Source: Flavobacterium terrisoli
Lineage (GTDB): Bacteria > Bacteroidota > Bacteroidia > Flavobacteriales > Flavobacteriaceae
DNA: 64,000 nt
Assembly (NCBI RefSeq): GCF_030167905.1
Contig: NZ_JARGNA010000008.1
Location: forward strand, 229,315 to 293,314
Direction of reading: 5' to 3'
Below the pieces are notes generated by a model, which saw only the letters and a program-made list of their open reading frames with translations, was not told the DNA's origin and did no database searches. Numbering within the stretch: position 1 is the stretch's first letter; each line of letters starts with the position of its first letter. Position numbers and translations under genes: made by a program. This document shows positions 29,154 through 37,381 of this stretch, piece after piece.

Positions 29154-29339
29154 TTATCTATTCCCTGTGAAACTGTGTGACGTTCCTCTTGGAGCTTTAC
29201 CGTTACCATTTGTGGCGCCATTGGTTCCAGTTCTGTCAGAAGCGGTTCCATGATTGGCATAATAGCTTGATCCGCATGAAAACAACAACAATACTGTAAA
29301 TGCCAATAAAGCTGAACGAAGGTTGAATAAATTTTTCAT
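29154..29339 (-). CDS. Small lipoprotein of unknown function
   Basis: 61 aa from the ATG at 29339 (a TTG at 29345 is less likely). Signal sequence with lipobox LLFSC at Cys20, then a short hydrophilic Gly/Asn/Thr-rich tail ending HSFTGNR. No domain recognised. Coding is supported by the intact lipobox and codon pattern only; no neighbour suggests a job. Confidence 0.6.
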   Translation of the reverse strand: MKNLFNLRSALLAFTVLLLFSCGSSYYANHGTASDRTGTNGATNGNGKAPRGTSHSFTGNR

Positions 29340-29444
29340 AATCAATTATTTTTAAGCGTTATAAATTTACTTTCTTCTAAATACTTAATCCTTACAAGTT
29401 TACGTTTTAATGTTATACAATTTTTAGGTCCAATTAAGTGCATA

Positions 29445-29474
29445 AAAAAGGCCAACCTCTCGGTTGGCCTTTTT
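29445..29474 (-). terminator. Terminator of the TonB receptor gene
   Basis: AAAAAGGCCAACC (29445-29457), loop TCTC, GGTTGGCCTTTTT (29462-29474): a perfect 13-bp stem. It lies about 30 bp past the receptor stop. Confidence 0.88.
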
Positions 29475-29504
29475 ACCACAATTATAAAAACTATGTTTAA
29501 CCAA

Positions 29505-31457
29505 TTAAAAAACAAAGTTTAACCCCAGCTTGAAATTTCTTCCTCGGGTAGAGTAACCGATATTTTCAACGAATTCCTCGTTTAATATATTTGTCGCTGC
29601 GCCAAAAACACTCAATCGGTTCTTAACCAATTCATATTTTACCAAAGCATTTACCAATTGGTAGGAATCCAATTTTACAAAAGTCGTAGCAAAGGTGTTT
29701 CCATCAAAAAAAGCATCGTTTCTCGCGTCAAAATACTGGTAGTTCGCATTCAAAAACAATCTATCTGTAGCCTGAAAATCAATTCCTGCATTTACCTTGT
29801 GCTTTGGAATCAAACGGTCTAAAGCTTCATCAACTTCCGTAAAGGTATAGTTTGCATTCAATTTTACTTTTGAAGTCAAATCAAAAGCCAAGGTAGTTTC
29901 AACACCTTTTGCTTTGTTTTCTCCGTCAACATTTACGTAATAAGCTTCGAAGGTGTTTGGATCAAAAAAGAAGTCAAATGAATTGGTTTCGTCACGATAA
30001 AAGGCCATTGCGCTTAATCTTAATTTTTTATCCAACAATTGGGTTTCAAAACCAGCTTCAATGGTCGTGTTTTTCTCCGGTGTTAACTTCGTATTGCCAT
30101 ACTCAGAGTACAATTGGTACAAACTCGGCGTGATATAAGCTGTGCTGTAAGAAGCCAATAATTTGAAAGGAATATTGGTACCGAAATTAAATGACGGATT
30201 GAAATTGCACACAAAATTATTCCCATACGCACTGTGATTGTTTAATCTGGCACCGGCATTGATATTCAAACCAAAGTCGAAATTATATACCAATGTAGTA
30301 TAACCGTCAGCGATGTTGAACTTGGCCGCTTTGTTATCCAAATTGCCATAAGGCGAGCCATTCATCATATCATTAAACTGATATGTAGCACCCAAAATCA
30401 CCGAGAAATCTTTGTTCACATTGTATTTGTTCACACCGTCAACAACCACATTTCTTGATTCATATAAGAAATAATCGGTTTCGGTGGTGAAAGTATTGTA
30501 TTCGCTGTAATCACGTATGATTTTGGTAAAACCCGAATTCAGGATGAATTCTCCTTTGTTATACTTGTACTTTGGAGAGAATCCGAAACGGAACTGTTCT
30601 GAAGTAGTCGTATTGACATCGGTATCATAAAAACCGGTATTGTCAAAACTCAAATCGTACCCATTTTTCAATCGGTCATAGTTAGCAAAGAAATCTAATG
30701 TTAGCTGTTGTGTCGCTTTGAAACCCAATTTGGCTATCGCGTTTTGTCTCGAAAAGCTATCGGTTTCATAATTGTCATTTGGATTTGCCGGAGCAATTTG
30801 GGAGATGTTTCCGGTTTCCGTACTGTTGAAACCTGCAAAGAAATTCACTTTTTTGTAGTTTCCGTTGACCGAAATCCCTTGGTTGAAATCCTGTCCGTTA
30901 TACTTTTCATCGTCAGCAGTATTATTAGAACCAATGTTGATGTAGGCATTTCCCTGAATGGTTTTTTTCGACGCTTTTTTCAAGGTAATATTGATGACAC
31001 CGGTTGCCGCACCTGTACCATATAATGTACTCGCCGCACCTTTCATTACCTCGATTCTTTCCACTTGTTCCACCGGAAGCAAACGCAGGTCATATTCCAA
31101 ACTAATCCCAGAAGCATCGGTTACCGGGATACCGTCAATCAATATTAAAACCTGTCTGTTTTTACCACCACGGATGTAATACCCCAAGTTTTTTCCGTTG
31201 GCCGATTGATTCCCGTTGATTTCAACACCGGCAACCTGAGATAAAACGGTGGCCAAACTCTGCCCCGATTTTTTTTCTAAATCCTTAGCCGAAATCACTT
31301 CGATTACTTTTCCTGATTTTTCTTGGCGCTGCGCAAATTTGGTATCGGAAATGACCACTTCTTTCAATGGATTCACTTTGGTGGAATCCTGTTCCTGTGC
31401 ATAGGCACAAGTAGTCAGCAAAGCCAAAATAGCTGCTGCTCTAACTGTTTTTTTCAT
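29505..31457 (-). CDS. btuB: TonB-dependent receptor for cobalamin (BtuB-like)
   Basis: 650 aa. Signal peptide to about residue 20 (CAYAQ), then a TonB-box-like segment (LKEVVISDTK), plug domain (about 45-150, with GKNLGYYIRGGKNRQVLILI and GAASTLYGTGAATGVINI) and a 22-strand type barrel ending in FKLGLNFVF with a terminal Phe. The size is close to E. coli BtuB (about 614 aa). The cobalamin riboswitch in its leader and the divergent BtuFCD-like transporter genes make vitamin B12 or a related corrinoid the likely substrate. It carries substrate across the outer membrane using TonB-ExbBD energy. Confidence 0.88.
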   Translation of the reverse strand: MKKTVRAAAILALLTTCAYAQEQDSTKVNPLKEVVISDTKFAQRQEKSGKVIEVISAKDLEKKSGQSLATVLSQVAGVEINGNQSANGKNLGYYIRGGKNRQVLILIDGIPVTDASGISLEYDLRLLPVEQVERIEVMKGAASTLYGTGAATGVINITLKKASKKTIQGNAYINIGSNNTADDEKYNGQDFNQGISVNGNYKKVNFFAGFNSTETGNISQIAPANPNDNYETDSFSRQNAIAKLGFKATQQLTLDFFANYDRLKNGYDLSFDNTGFYDTDVNTTTSEQFRFGFSPKYKYNKGEFILNSGFTKIIRDYSEYNTFTTETDYFLYESRNVVVDGVNKYNVNKDFSVILGATYQFNDMMNGSPYGNLDNKAAKFNIADGYTTLVYNFDFGLNINAGARLNNHSAYGNNFVCNFNPSFNFGTNIPFKLLASYSTAYITPSLYQLYSEYGNTKLTPEKNTTIEAGFETQLLDKKLRLSAMAFYRDETNSFDFFFDPNTFEAYYVNVDGENKAKGVETTLAFDLTSKVKLNANYTFTEVDEALDRLIPKHKVNAGIDFQATDRLFLNANYQYFDARNDAFFDGNTFATTFVKLDSYQLVNALVKYELVKNRLSVFGAATNILNEEFVENIGYSTRGRNFKLGLNFVF

Positions 31458-31547
31458 TTTTTTAATTCAACAATAATTTGATAATCTTGGGAGAAAAGCA
31501 TAGAATTTACCCATACCCAAACCTTTTGTCCCGAAAGTTTGTTACTC

Positions 31548-31693
31548 GATGAAATAGGCAGGTCTCCTGGCTTGCGTCTTGTTGTTTACCTTCTCATTCC
31601 GGCTTATCGGAACAATGGTGTTGTAGATAACAACAAGCTTGATAGCTTACAGTTGCGGGAACAGCTTTGGATTTAAACCAAATTCCCTTTTAA
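31548..31693 (-). ncRNA. Cobalamin riboswitch
   Basis: On the minus strand the leader contains the conserved core elements: GGGAATTTGGTTTAAATCC, GCTGTTCCCGCAACTGTAA, and the B12 box GCCAGGAGACCTGCC (31557-31571). It ends about 90 bp before the receptor start. High adenosylcobalamin should lower receptor expression, by known riboswitch behaviour. Boundaries are approximate. Confidence 0.93.
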
Positions 31694-31734
31694 TGCGATT
31701 TTGAAAAACAGAAATCGCAACCTTAATTCGGGTG

Positions 31735-31766
31735 CAAAGGTAAAGTATAAATTAAAAACAAAACAA
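31735..31766 (-). promoter_or_regulatory. Promoter of the riboswitch/btuB transcript
   Basis: On the minus strand TTG (31764-31766), a 21-bp spacer, then TACCTTTG (31735-31742): both flavobacterial elements in correct spacing, upstream of the riboswitch. Confidence 0.7.
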
Positions 31767-31774
31767 TACTTTTG
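31767..31774 (+). promoter_or_regulatory. -7 box of the cobalamin ABC transporter operon
   Basis: TACTTTTG, 13 bp before the ATG at 31788. It lies just beyond the divergent btuB promoter, so both units share a 40-bp control region. Confidence 0.55.
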
Positions 31775-31787
31775 CAAAAACAATTTG

Positions 31788-32924
31788 ATGAAATCCTTTT
31801 ACAACACCCTGCTGCTCGCTTTTGTTTCTTTGTTATTCGTACAATGCAAAACCGAAACCAATTCAGCTCCAACTGCTAGCGCTGAAAACACAGTTCAGTA
31901 TGCTAAAGGTTTTACCATTCAAAATTATGATGGCTATTCAGTCATAACCGTTCAAAATCCTTGGCCAAAAGCCACCAAAACTTATAAATACATCCTCAAA
32001 GAAAAAGACGGAATCGTTCCCGATAGCTTACAACAAAACACGATTATAGAAGTTCCGGTTAAAAGAGTTGTCGTGACCTCTACTACACATATTCCGTCAT
32101 TGGAAATACTGGATAAAGAAAACACTTTAGTTGGCTTTCCGCACCTGGATTATATTTCATCTGAAAAAGTCAGAGCCCGAATTGAGGCCGGAAAAGTCAA
32201 AGAACTGGGAATGAATCAAAGCCTTAACACCGAAGTCATCCTCAATCTGAAACCCGACGTGATTATCGGTTATGGCATAGACAACAACAACCCAACTTTG
32301 GACAACTTACAAAAAAGCGGTCTGAAAGTCATGCTGAACGGCGACTGGAATGAAGAAACGCCACTGGGTAAAGCCGAATGGGTAAAGTTTTTTGGCGCGT
32401 TATACGGCAAACAAAAAGAAGCCAACGAAATCTTTACCAAAATTGAGAAAGACTATCTGAATACGATTAAAATTGTCAAAAACGCTACCGCTTCGCCTAC
32501 AGTTTTAGCCGGAGATATGTTTGAAGGTCGTTGGTATCTGCCAAAAGGAACAAGTTGGGGAAGTTTAATGCTAAAAGAAGCCAAAGGCAATTATCTATGG
32601 GCTGAAACGACCGGAACCGGAAGTTTGTCTTTGTCGTTTGAATCCGTATTTGAAAAGGCACAGAATGCTGACATCTGGATTACATCAGGACAGTTTTCTT
32701 CCTTAAAGGAAATGACAGACATGAATCCGCATTATGAACAGTTTAAGGCATTCACTAATAAAAACGTATATTCGTTCAGCGGAAAAAAAGGAAAAACCGG
32801 TGGCATTTTATATTATGAATTGGCGCCCAACAGACCAGATATCGTTTTGAAAGACATTGTCAAAATTTTACATCCGGAATTGTTACCGGGTTACAAACCT
32901 TTCTTTTTTGAGAAATTGAAATAA
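31788..32924 (+). CDS. ABC transporter substrate-binding lipoprotein (BtuF/FecB-like)
   Basis: 378 aa from the ATG at 31788; the frame extends upstream to a TTG inside the riboswitch and promoter region, which is rejected. Signal sequence with lipobox LLFVQC at about residue 19. The helical-backbone metal receptor fold is recognisable: KRVVVTSTTHIPSLEIL, LNLKPDVIIGYGID, then ASPTVLAGDMFEGRWYLP. Context gives the substrate: a riboswitch-controlled BtuB next door and FecCD and ATPase genes downstream. Expected to bind cobalamin and deliver it to the permease. A siderophore or heme role is the alternative but less likely here. Confidence 0.82.
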   Translation: MKSFYNTLLLAFVSLLFVQCKTETNSAPTASAENTVQYAKGFTIQNYDGYSVITVQNPWPKATKTYKYILKEKDGIVPDSLQQNTIIEVPVKRVVVTSTTHIPSLEILDKENTLVGFPHLDYISSEKVRARIEAGKVKELGMNQSLNTEVILNLKPDVIIGYGIDNNNPTLDNLQKSGLKVMLNGDWNEETPLGKAEWVKFFGALYGKQKEANEIFTKIEKDYLNTIKIVKNATASPTVLAGDMFEGRWYLPKGTSWGSLMLKEAKGNYLWAETTGTGSLSLSFESVFEKAQNADIWITSGQFSSLKEMTDMNPHYEQFKAFTNKNVYSFSGKKGKTGGILYYELAPNRPDIVLKDIVKILHPELLPGYKPFFFEKLK

Positions 32925-32925
32925 T

Positions 32926-33957
32926 TTGAAAACCAACAGTCGAAATACTTTACTCTTTACCCTTTTGTCATTGACCTTCTTGGCGGCATTGCTCCTGAAC
33001 ATTTCTTTTGGTCAGGTTGCGATTCCGGTGAAGGAAGTCTTTAAAAGTTTGATTGGCAGTCAGGCCGAAAAAGAAACCTGGGACTATATTATTGTGAATT
33101 TTAGATTACCCAAAGCGATTACGGCTACCCTGGTTGGTATTGGCCTTTCCATCAGCGGTTTATTGATGCAGACTTTATTCAGAAATCCATTGGCCGGACC
33201 GTATGTTCTCGGATTGAGCTCCGGTTCGAGTTTGGGTGTCGCTTTTGTCATACTAGGCGCGGGATTATTGCCTGCGGTTTTTTCACAGTTTTTATTGTCT
33301 TCTTATGGCATCATCTTAGCTTCCTGCATCGGAAGTTTATTGGTCTTGCTGATGATATTAATTGTCTCCCAGCGTTTGCGCGATACCATGTCGATATTAA
33401 TTGTCGGATTGATGTTTAGCAGTTTTACCGGAGCGATTGTGAGTGTGTTTAGTTATTTCAGTACGGCCGAACAATTACAGAAATACACCTTTTGGTCGAT
33501 GGGAAACATTGGGAATTTATCCTGGCAGAATATTACTTTGCTGGCGATTTCAGTGATTATTGGGTTGCTTTTGAGTTTGCTCACCTTAAAACCTTTGGAT
33601 GCTTTATTGTTGGGCGAAAACTATGCTAAAAGCATGGGATTGAATATCAAAAAAGCACGTTATACTATCATATTTGCGACGAGTATTTTAGCCGGAAGCA
33701 TTACGGCATTTGCCGGTCCGATTGCCTTTGTTGGTTTAGCGGTGCCGCATTTGGCCAAATTGATTTTTCAAACGAGTAATCATAGAACTTTATTCACAAG
33801 TACTATACTAATCGGCGCCATAATTATGTTATTTTGTGATACGGTTTCGCAAATGCCGGGCTTTGATTTTACCTTACCTATTAACGCCATCACCTCTATC
33901 ATCGGTGCACCGGTGGTGATTTGGCTTATTGTAAATCGAAAAAAAACAATGATGTAA
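32926..33957 (+). CDS. FecCD-family ABC permease (BtuC-like)
   Basis: 343 aa with a TTG start one base after the upstream stop; no in-frame ATG lies before the first membrane helix. About nine to ten transmembrane segments. Typical family stretches: FRLPKAITATLVGIGLSISG, NPLAGPYVLGLSSGSSLG, and GPIAFVGLAVPHLAK near the C-terminus. It should carry the substrate across the inner membrane with the ATPase encoded at 34401. The upstream junction TAA-T-TTGAA is copied exactly before the ATPase. Confidence 0.86.
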   Translation: MKTNSRNTLLFTLLSLTFLAALLLNISFGQVAIPVKEVFKSLIGSQAEKETWDYIIVNFRLPKAITATLVGIGLSISGLLMQTLFRNPLAGPYVLGLSSGSSLGVAFVILGAGLLPAVFSQFLLSSYGIILASCIGSLLVLLMILIVSQRLRDTMSILIVGLMFSSFTGAIVSVFSYFSTAEQLQKYTFWSMGNIGNLSWQNITLLAISVIIGLLLSLLTLKPLDALLLGENYAKSMGLNIKKARYTIIFATSILAGSITAFAGPIAFVGLAVPHLAKLIFQTSNHRTLFTSTILIGAIIMLFCDTVSQMPGFDFTLPINAITSIIGAPVVIWLIVNRKKTMM

Positions 33958-33958
33958 A

Positions 33959-34399
33959 ATGAAAAGATTGATTTCAAAAATAATCTCCTTAACGTGTTTG
34001 GCACTATTGTTTACCTTTTCCGGCTGTGCTGAATTGACCGATTGCATCATCAGTGCCAAACCACAGTTGCCAACAAAAACCTTACACATCGGACAGGTTG
34101 GCATTCCGTATAGTGAATACATCAAGGCTTCGGTGAGGCATGATAGCAATGACGACTATTATGACTATGATTTTAACATAGATGGAAGTGTGCCGCCAGG
34201 AATCATCTATCAATTTCACGACAGAAGGATTCTTTTTTCCGGAACACCAACTATTCCCGGCTCTTATACTTTCAGGGTACATTTGACTATTAGTTATGAT
34301 GATGGTGCTTATGAAGGTAGCGGACTTTTTGATGACAGTAATACCATCTGCTTTGGAAATGATAACACTCAGAAAACGTATACCATAATTGTTCAATAA
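33959..34399 (+). CDS. Small Ig-like lipoprotein inside the cobalamin transporter operon
   Basis: 146 aa, ATG start one base after the permease stop. Lipobox FSGC at about residue 22. The mature part looks like a single Ig-like 'putative Ig' fold: GQVGIPYSEYIKASV, SVPPGIIYQF, ILFSGTPTIPGSYTFRVHLT. This PPG..SGTPT..G.YTF pattern is typical of such domains. It sits between permease and ATPase with no gaps, so it is cotranscribed. No known cobalamin transport component matches it. A surface or periplasmic accessory role is inferred from position only. Confidence 0.75.
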   Translation: MKRLISKIISLTCLALLFTFSGCAELTDCIISAKPQLPTKTLHIGQVGIPYSEYIKASVRHDSNDDYYDYDFNIDGSVPPGIIYQFHDRRILFSGTPTIPGSYTFRVHLTISYDDGAYEGSGLFDDSNTICFGNDNTQKTYTIIVQ

Positions 34400-34400
34400 T

Positions 34401-35189
34401 TTGAAGGATAACAAAATCATATTGACCACGACCAGTTTGAGCATTGGATACCATTCCAAAAAGAAACACCATGTCATTGCTGAAAATCTAAATTTGAATT
34501 TGGCTGCCGGACAATTGATTTCACTGGTTGGTGCCAACGGTATTGGAAAATCCACGTTGTTGCGAACCATCACCGGAATTCAGAAACCCTTAAAAGGTGC
34601 CGTTTTTCTCAATGAAAAGAACATCCATGATTTCAATGCTTTAGCATTGGCACAGCATTTAAGCTTGGTGCTGACTGAAAAATTACCGCAAAGTAATCTA
34701 ACCGTTTTTGAACTCATCGCTTTGGGAAGACAACCTTACACCAACTGGCTGGGCAATCTTTCGGGTGAAGACCATGAGAAAATCAGCCAGGCAATTGCGT
34801 TGACACATATCGAACATTTGATTGATAAAAAGCATCATGAAATCAGTGATGGGCAATTACAAATTGTACTTATCGCCAGGGCTTTGGCACAAGACACGCC
34901 GCTGATTATTTTGGATGAACCCACAACGCATTTGGATTTATTCCACAAGGTTTCGGTTTTTAAACTATTGAAGAAACTATCCCAGGAAACGGGAAAATGT
35001 ATTTTGTTTTCGACACACGATATTGATTTGGCGATTCAATTAAGCGATGAAATGATTGTAATGACCGAGGGGAATTTGGTACAAGACCAACCTTGCAATC
35101 TCATTACAAAAGGCGTTTTCAGTTCGCTTTTCAAAGACGATTCCATCACTTTTGATAGTGACAAAGGGAAGTTTATTATTTCAAACTAA
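34401..35189 (+). CDS. ABC transporter ATPase (BtuD/FecE-like)
   Basis: 262 aa from the TTG at 34401; a TTG at 34389 would overlap the upstream stop. Walker A GANGIGKSTLL, signature ISDGQLQ (the usual LSGGQ is altered, as in many FecE/BtuD relatives), Walker B LIILDEPTTHLD and the switch His in STHDID. It energises the FecCD permease. The last 14 bp overlap the convergent trmL, so no terminator fits there. Confidence 0.87.
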   Translation: MKDNKIILTTTSLSIGYHSKKKHHVIAENLNLNLAAGQLISLVGANGIGKSTLLRTITGIQKPLKGAVFLNEKNIHDFNALALAQHLSLVLTEKLPQSNLTVFELIALGRQPYTNWLGNLSGEDHEKISQAIALTHIEHLIDKKHHEISDGQLQIVLIARALAQDTPLIILDEPTTHLDLFHKVSVFKLLKKLSQETGKCILFSTHDIDLAIQLSDEMIVMTEGNLVQDQPCNLITKGVFSSLFKDDSITFDSDKGKFIISN

Positions 35190-35628
35190 TTTGCCTTTTC
35201 GCTTCGCCAACGACAAACGCCACCGAATTGGCAATATTATAACTGCGGATTAAATTGGACATCGGTATGGTCAGATGATTTTCAAATTGGGCTAAAACTT
35301 CTTGACTCAAACCCACGCTTTCTTTCCCAAAAACCAACCAATCCTCATCCTGAAATTCAGCTTCGTAAATTGATTTAGTGGCGTGTGAACTCATTAGAAA
35401 CACTCTGGATTTGTCTTTGATTTGGGTCACCCATTCGGCCACGTTTTGGTATTCTTTGACTTCCAAATGCACCCAATAATCCAAACCCGAACGCTTCAGA
35501 TTCTTATCATTGATTTCAAACCCAAACGGATGGATCAAATGCAAACGGCTTTGCGTTCCGACACTGAGACGGCCAATGTTTCCGGTGTTGTTTGGGATTT
35601 CGGGTTCGACAAGAACGATGTTGAGCAT
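35176..35628 (-). CDS. trmL: tRNA (cytidine(34)-2'-O)-methyltransferase
   Basis: 150 aa, the family size. SPOUT methyltransferase: MLNIVLVEPEIPNNTGNIGR at the N-terminus, GLDYWVHL in the middle, and the knot region VFGKESVGL then IPM..IRSYNIANSVAFV at the C-terminus. It methylates the wobble nucleotide of tRNA-Leu isoacceptors in known relatives. Many homologues read RSLNLSNA where this one has RSYNIANS. Its 3' end overlaps the transporter ATPase gene by 14 bp. Confidence 0.88.
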   Translation of the reverse strand: MLNIVLVEPEIPNNTGNIGRLSVGTQSRLHLIHPFGFEINDKNLKRSGLDYWVHLEVKEYQNVAEWVTQIKDKSRVFLMSSHATKSIYEAEFQDEDWLVFGKESVGLSQEVLAQFENHLTIPMSNLIRSYNIANSVAFVVGEAKRQISLK

Positions 35629-35642
35629 ATTCGTTAATTTGG

Positions 35643-36215
35643 TTATTTGGTTATTTGAAAATGAGAGACTTCTAAAACCTCACCGGCTTTCAGGTTTTGC
35701 AAATGTAAGTTTCCAACGCGGATTCTCACCAACCGAAGTGTCGGAAATCCAACCGCTGCGGTCATTTTTCGCACCTGACGGAATTTGCCTTCGGTTAGTG
35801 TAATGGAAACCCAACTCGTTGGTCCGTGGCGTTCATCGCGGATTCTTCTGCCTTCGCCAATGGAATCGGGCAATTCGGTTATGATTTTGGCTTCACAATT
35901 TTTGGTCGTATACCGAATGCCCTTGAAACCAATTTCGACACCTGCTTTTAGTTGTTCAACCGCTTCCTGGGTAATCAATCCATCGACCTGGGCATAATAT
36001 TCTTTCTCGATGGTTTGGCTTCTTACTATTTCGCTCATCATGCCATCGGTAGTCAATAACAATAAGCCTTCCGAATCTTCATCCAAACGACCAATGGCCA
36101 TAGTGCCTTCGGGAAAATCATAGAGTTCGCCAAGCAACTTTTTGTGACGCTTCTTCTCATAGATGAATTGGCTCAAATACCCGTGTGGTTTGTGAATTAA
36201 GAAATGTTGGTGCAT
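35643..36215 (-). CDS. rRNA pseudouridine synthase (RsuA/RluE family)
   Basis: 190 aa from the ATG at 36215. An upstream ATG at 36281 is rejected because that extension covers the terminator of the DUF4476 gene and the -7 box. The catalytic Asp is D45 in GRLDEDSEGLLLLT, and the KEYYAQVDG and FRQVRKMTAAVGFPTLRLVR segments are family hallmarks. No N-terminal S4 domain, as in RluE. It probably modifies 23S rRNA; the exact site cannot be told. It ends 14 bp upstream of the trmL start on the same strand, so the two may be cotranscribed. Confidence 0.87.
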   Translation of the reverse strand: MHQHFLIHKPHGYLSQFIYEKKRHKKLLGELYDFPEGTMAIGRLDEDSEGLLLLTTDGMMSEIVRSQTIEKEYYAQVDGLITQEAVEQLKAGVEIGFKGIRYTTKNCEAKIITELPDSIGEGRRIRDERHGPTSWVSITLTEGKFRQVRKMTAAVGFPTLRLVRIRVGNLHLQNLKAGEVLEVSHFQITK

Positions 36216-36229
36216 AAAGCGGATTTTGG

Positions 36230-36237
36230 CAAAAATA
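36230..36237 (-). promoter_or_regulatory. -7 box of the pseudouridine synthase gene
   Basis: TATTTTTG on the minus strand, 14 bp before the ATG at 36215. It lies directly behind the upstream terminator. Confidence 0.55.
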
Positions 36238-36239
36238 AA

Positions 36240-36266
36240 AAAGACCATCCGAAAAGGACAGTCTTT
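36240..36266 (-). terminator. Terminator of the DUF4476 gene
   Basis: An 11-bp stem with two G-T pairs, AAAGACCATCC (36240-36250) and GGACAGTCTTT (36256-36266) on the plus strand, loop GAAAA; T-rich on the minus strand after it. Confidence 0.75.
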
Positions 36267-36287
36267 CTTGATTATATTCAAAAAATA

Positions 36288-37235
36288 TTATTGTCTGCTT
36301 TGAACGTAATCTGACAATTCATCCACATTACTGCTAAAATTAAAGATTCCGTTGAGCTTGAAATAATTTTTTGGTTCGTTACAATAGTCATAAGCATATT
36401 TGGCAAATTCCAATTTGTTGTCCTCAAAACTAAAAGTGTTGGTAATTTGAATGATTTGGTCCACATTCAAACAATTGGCTGTGATTACCTGTTTCGCTGT
36501 TTTTAATCGGGTGTCTTCAAAACTTTGCTTTTTAATCGTTGCCATTGCCGTATTGAAATTAGCCGAAGTCATGCCGCTTCTTCCACCGCAACCTCTAACA
36601 GGTTCGTGATAATCGGTATGGTGGGTTGTTCCACCAACGTTAGTAGTCGTCGTTGTGGTGGTTTGGGTAACTGTTCCTCCGCCCATTGAATCATTGATGG
36701 TCACACCCATATTAACGCCACCAACATTGACGCCTACGCCAACCGCAACACCATCTGTTTGAGTGGTTGTAGTTGTAGTCGTTTGAGAAACTCCGGTAGT
36801 TTGTTGTACTGCTACAGGTCTTGGTTGTCCGTAATGAATGATGTGCACATTGGAAGCCGGAATAAAGTCGGGCTGCACTGGGATTGACGAGAAATAGTTG
36901 AACTTCATTTTCGTCTTGTTGTTTTTGTCCCGCTTAATTTTATAAGTCACATCGGCAAAAATGCCATCGACATCGGTTAACATCAAATTATTTTTAGAAA
37001 TGTCTGCCAAGGTTTTGTCTTCAAATTTGATTTTGGCATTGTAATAAGGTTGGTTCAAATCCTCTACTCTCAAATTGGTTTGCGGAGTATCATTAATAAC
37101 TTCTCCGTTGAGAATTAAAGTAAATTTATCTCCGTCTTCAGAGAAAATGGTTAGATGTCCTACCGCTCCATTTCGTTGGGCAAATGACAGTGAGGAAACC
37201 AGTAATAGCGCTAATAGAGTAATTTTTCTTATCAT
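36288..37235 (-). CDS. DUF4476 domain protein, secreted
   Basis: 315 aa, signal peptide ending LSFAQ at about residue 20. The N-terminal half is a beta-rich domain (about 22-135). A low-complexity linker of Thr runs and Gly/Val repeats (about 145-210) holds a TNVGGTTHHTDYHEP segment. The C-terminal DUF4476 (about 220-312) begins GMTSANFNTAMATIKKQSFE and includes CLNVDQIIQITNTF and Y-D-Y-C. Function unknown in the family. Single gene with its own terminator. Confidence 0.8.
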   Translation of the reverse strand: MIRKITLLALLLVSSLSFAQRNGAVGHLTIFSEDGDKFTLILNGEVINDTPQTNLRVEDLNQPYYNAKIKFEDKTLADISKNNLMLTDVDGIFADVTYKIKRDKNNKTKMKFNYFSSIPVQPDFIPASNVHIIHYGQPRPVAVQQTTGVSQTTTTTTTQTDGVAVGVGVNVGGVNMGVTINDSMGGGTVTQTTTTTTTNVGGTTHHTDYHEPVRGCGGRSGMTSANFNTAMATIKKQSFEDTRLKTAKQVITANCLNVDQIIQITNTFSFEDNKLEFAKYAYDYCNEPKNYFKLNGIFNFSSNVDELSDYVQSRQ

Positions 37236-37381
37236 AACTAATAATTTAAATAGGGTTATTATATTGTAGTTTATTTAATTTTGCTCATTTCAAAAACGAT
37301 GCCAATTTAAAAACATTTTTCAAAAGTCACCTCTTATTTAAGTTAAATCTGTGTATATTTAGACTCTTATTTTTAGAATTT

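Noticed and set aside
22885..29339. Search for a lycopene cyclase (crtY-type) gene next to crtZ
   Set aside because: No protein in this stretch has cyclase features, so the cyclase must be encoded elsewhere.
30708..31025. Plus-strand frame inside the TonB receptor gene
   Set aside because: The receptor plug and barrel motifs on the minus strand explain this DNA.
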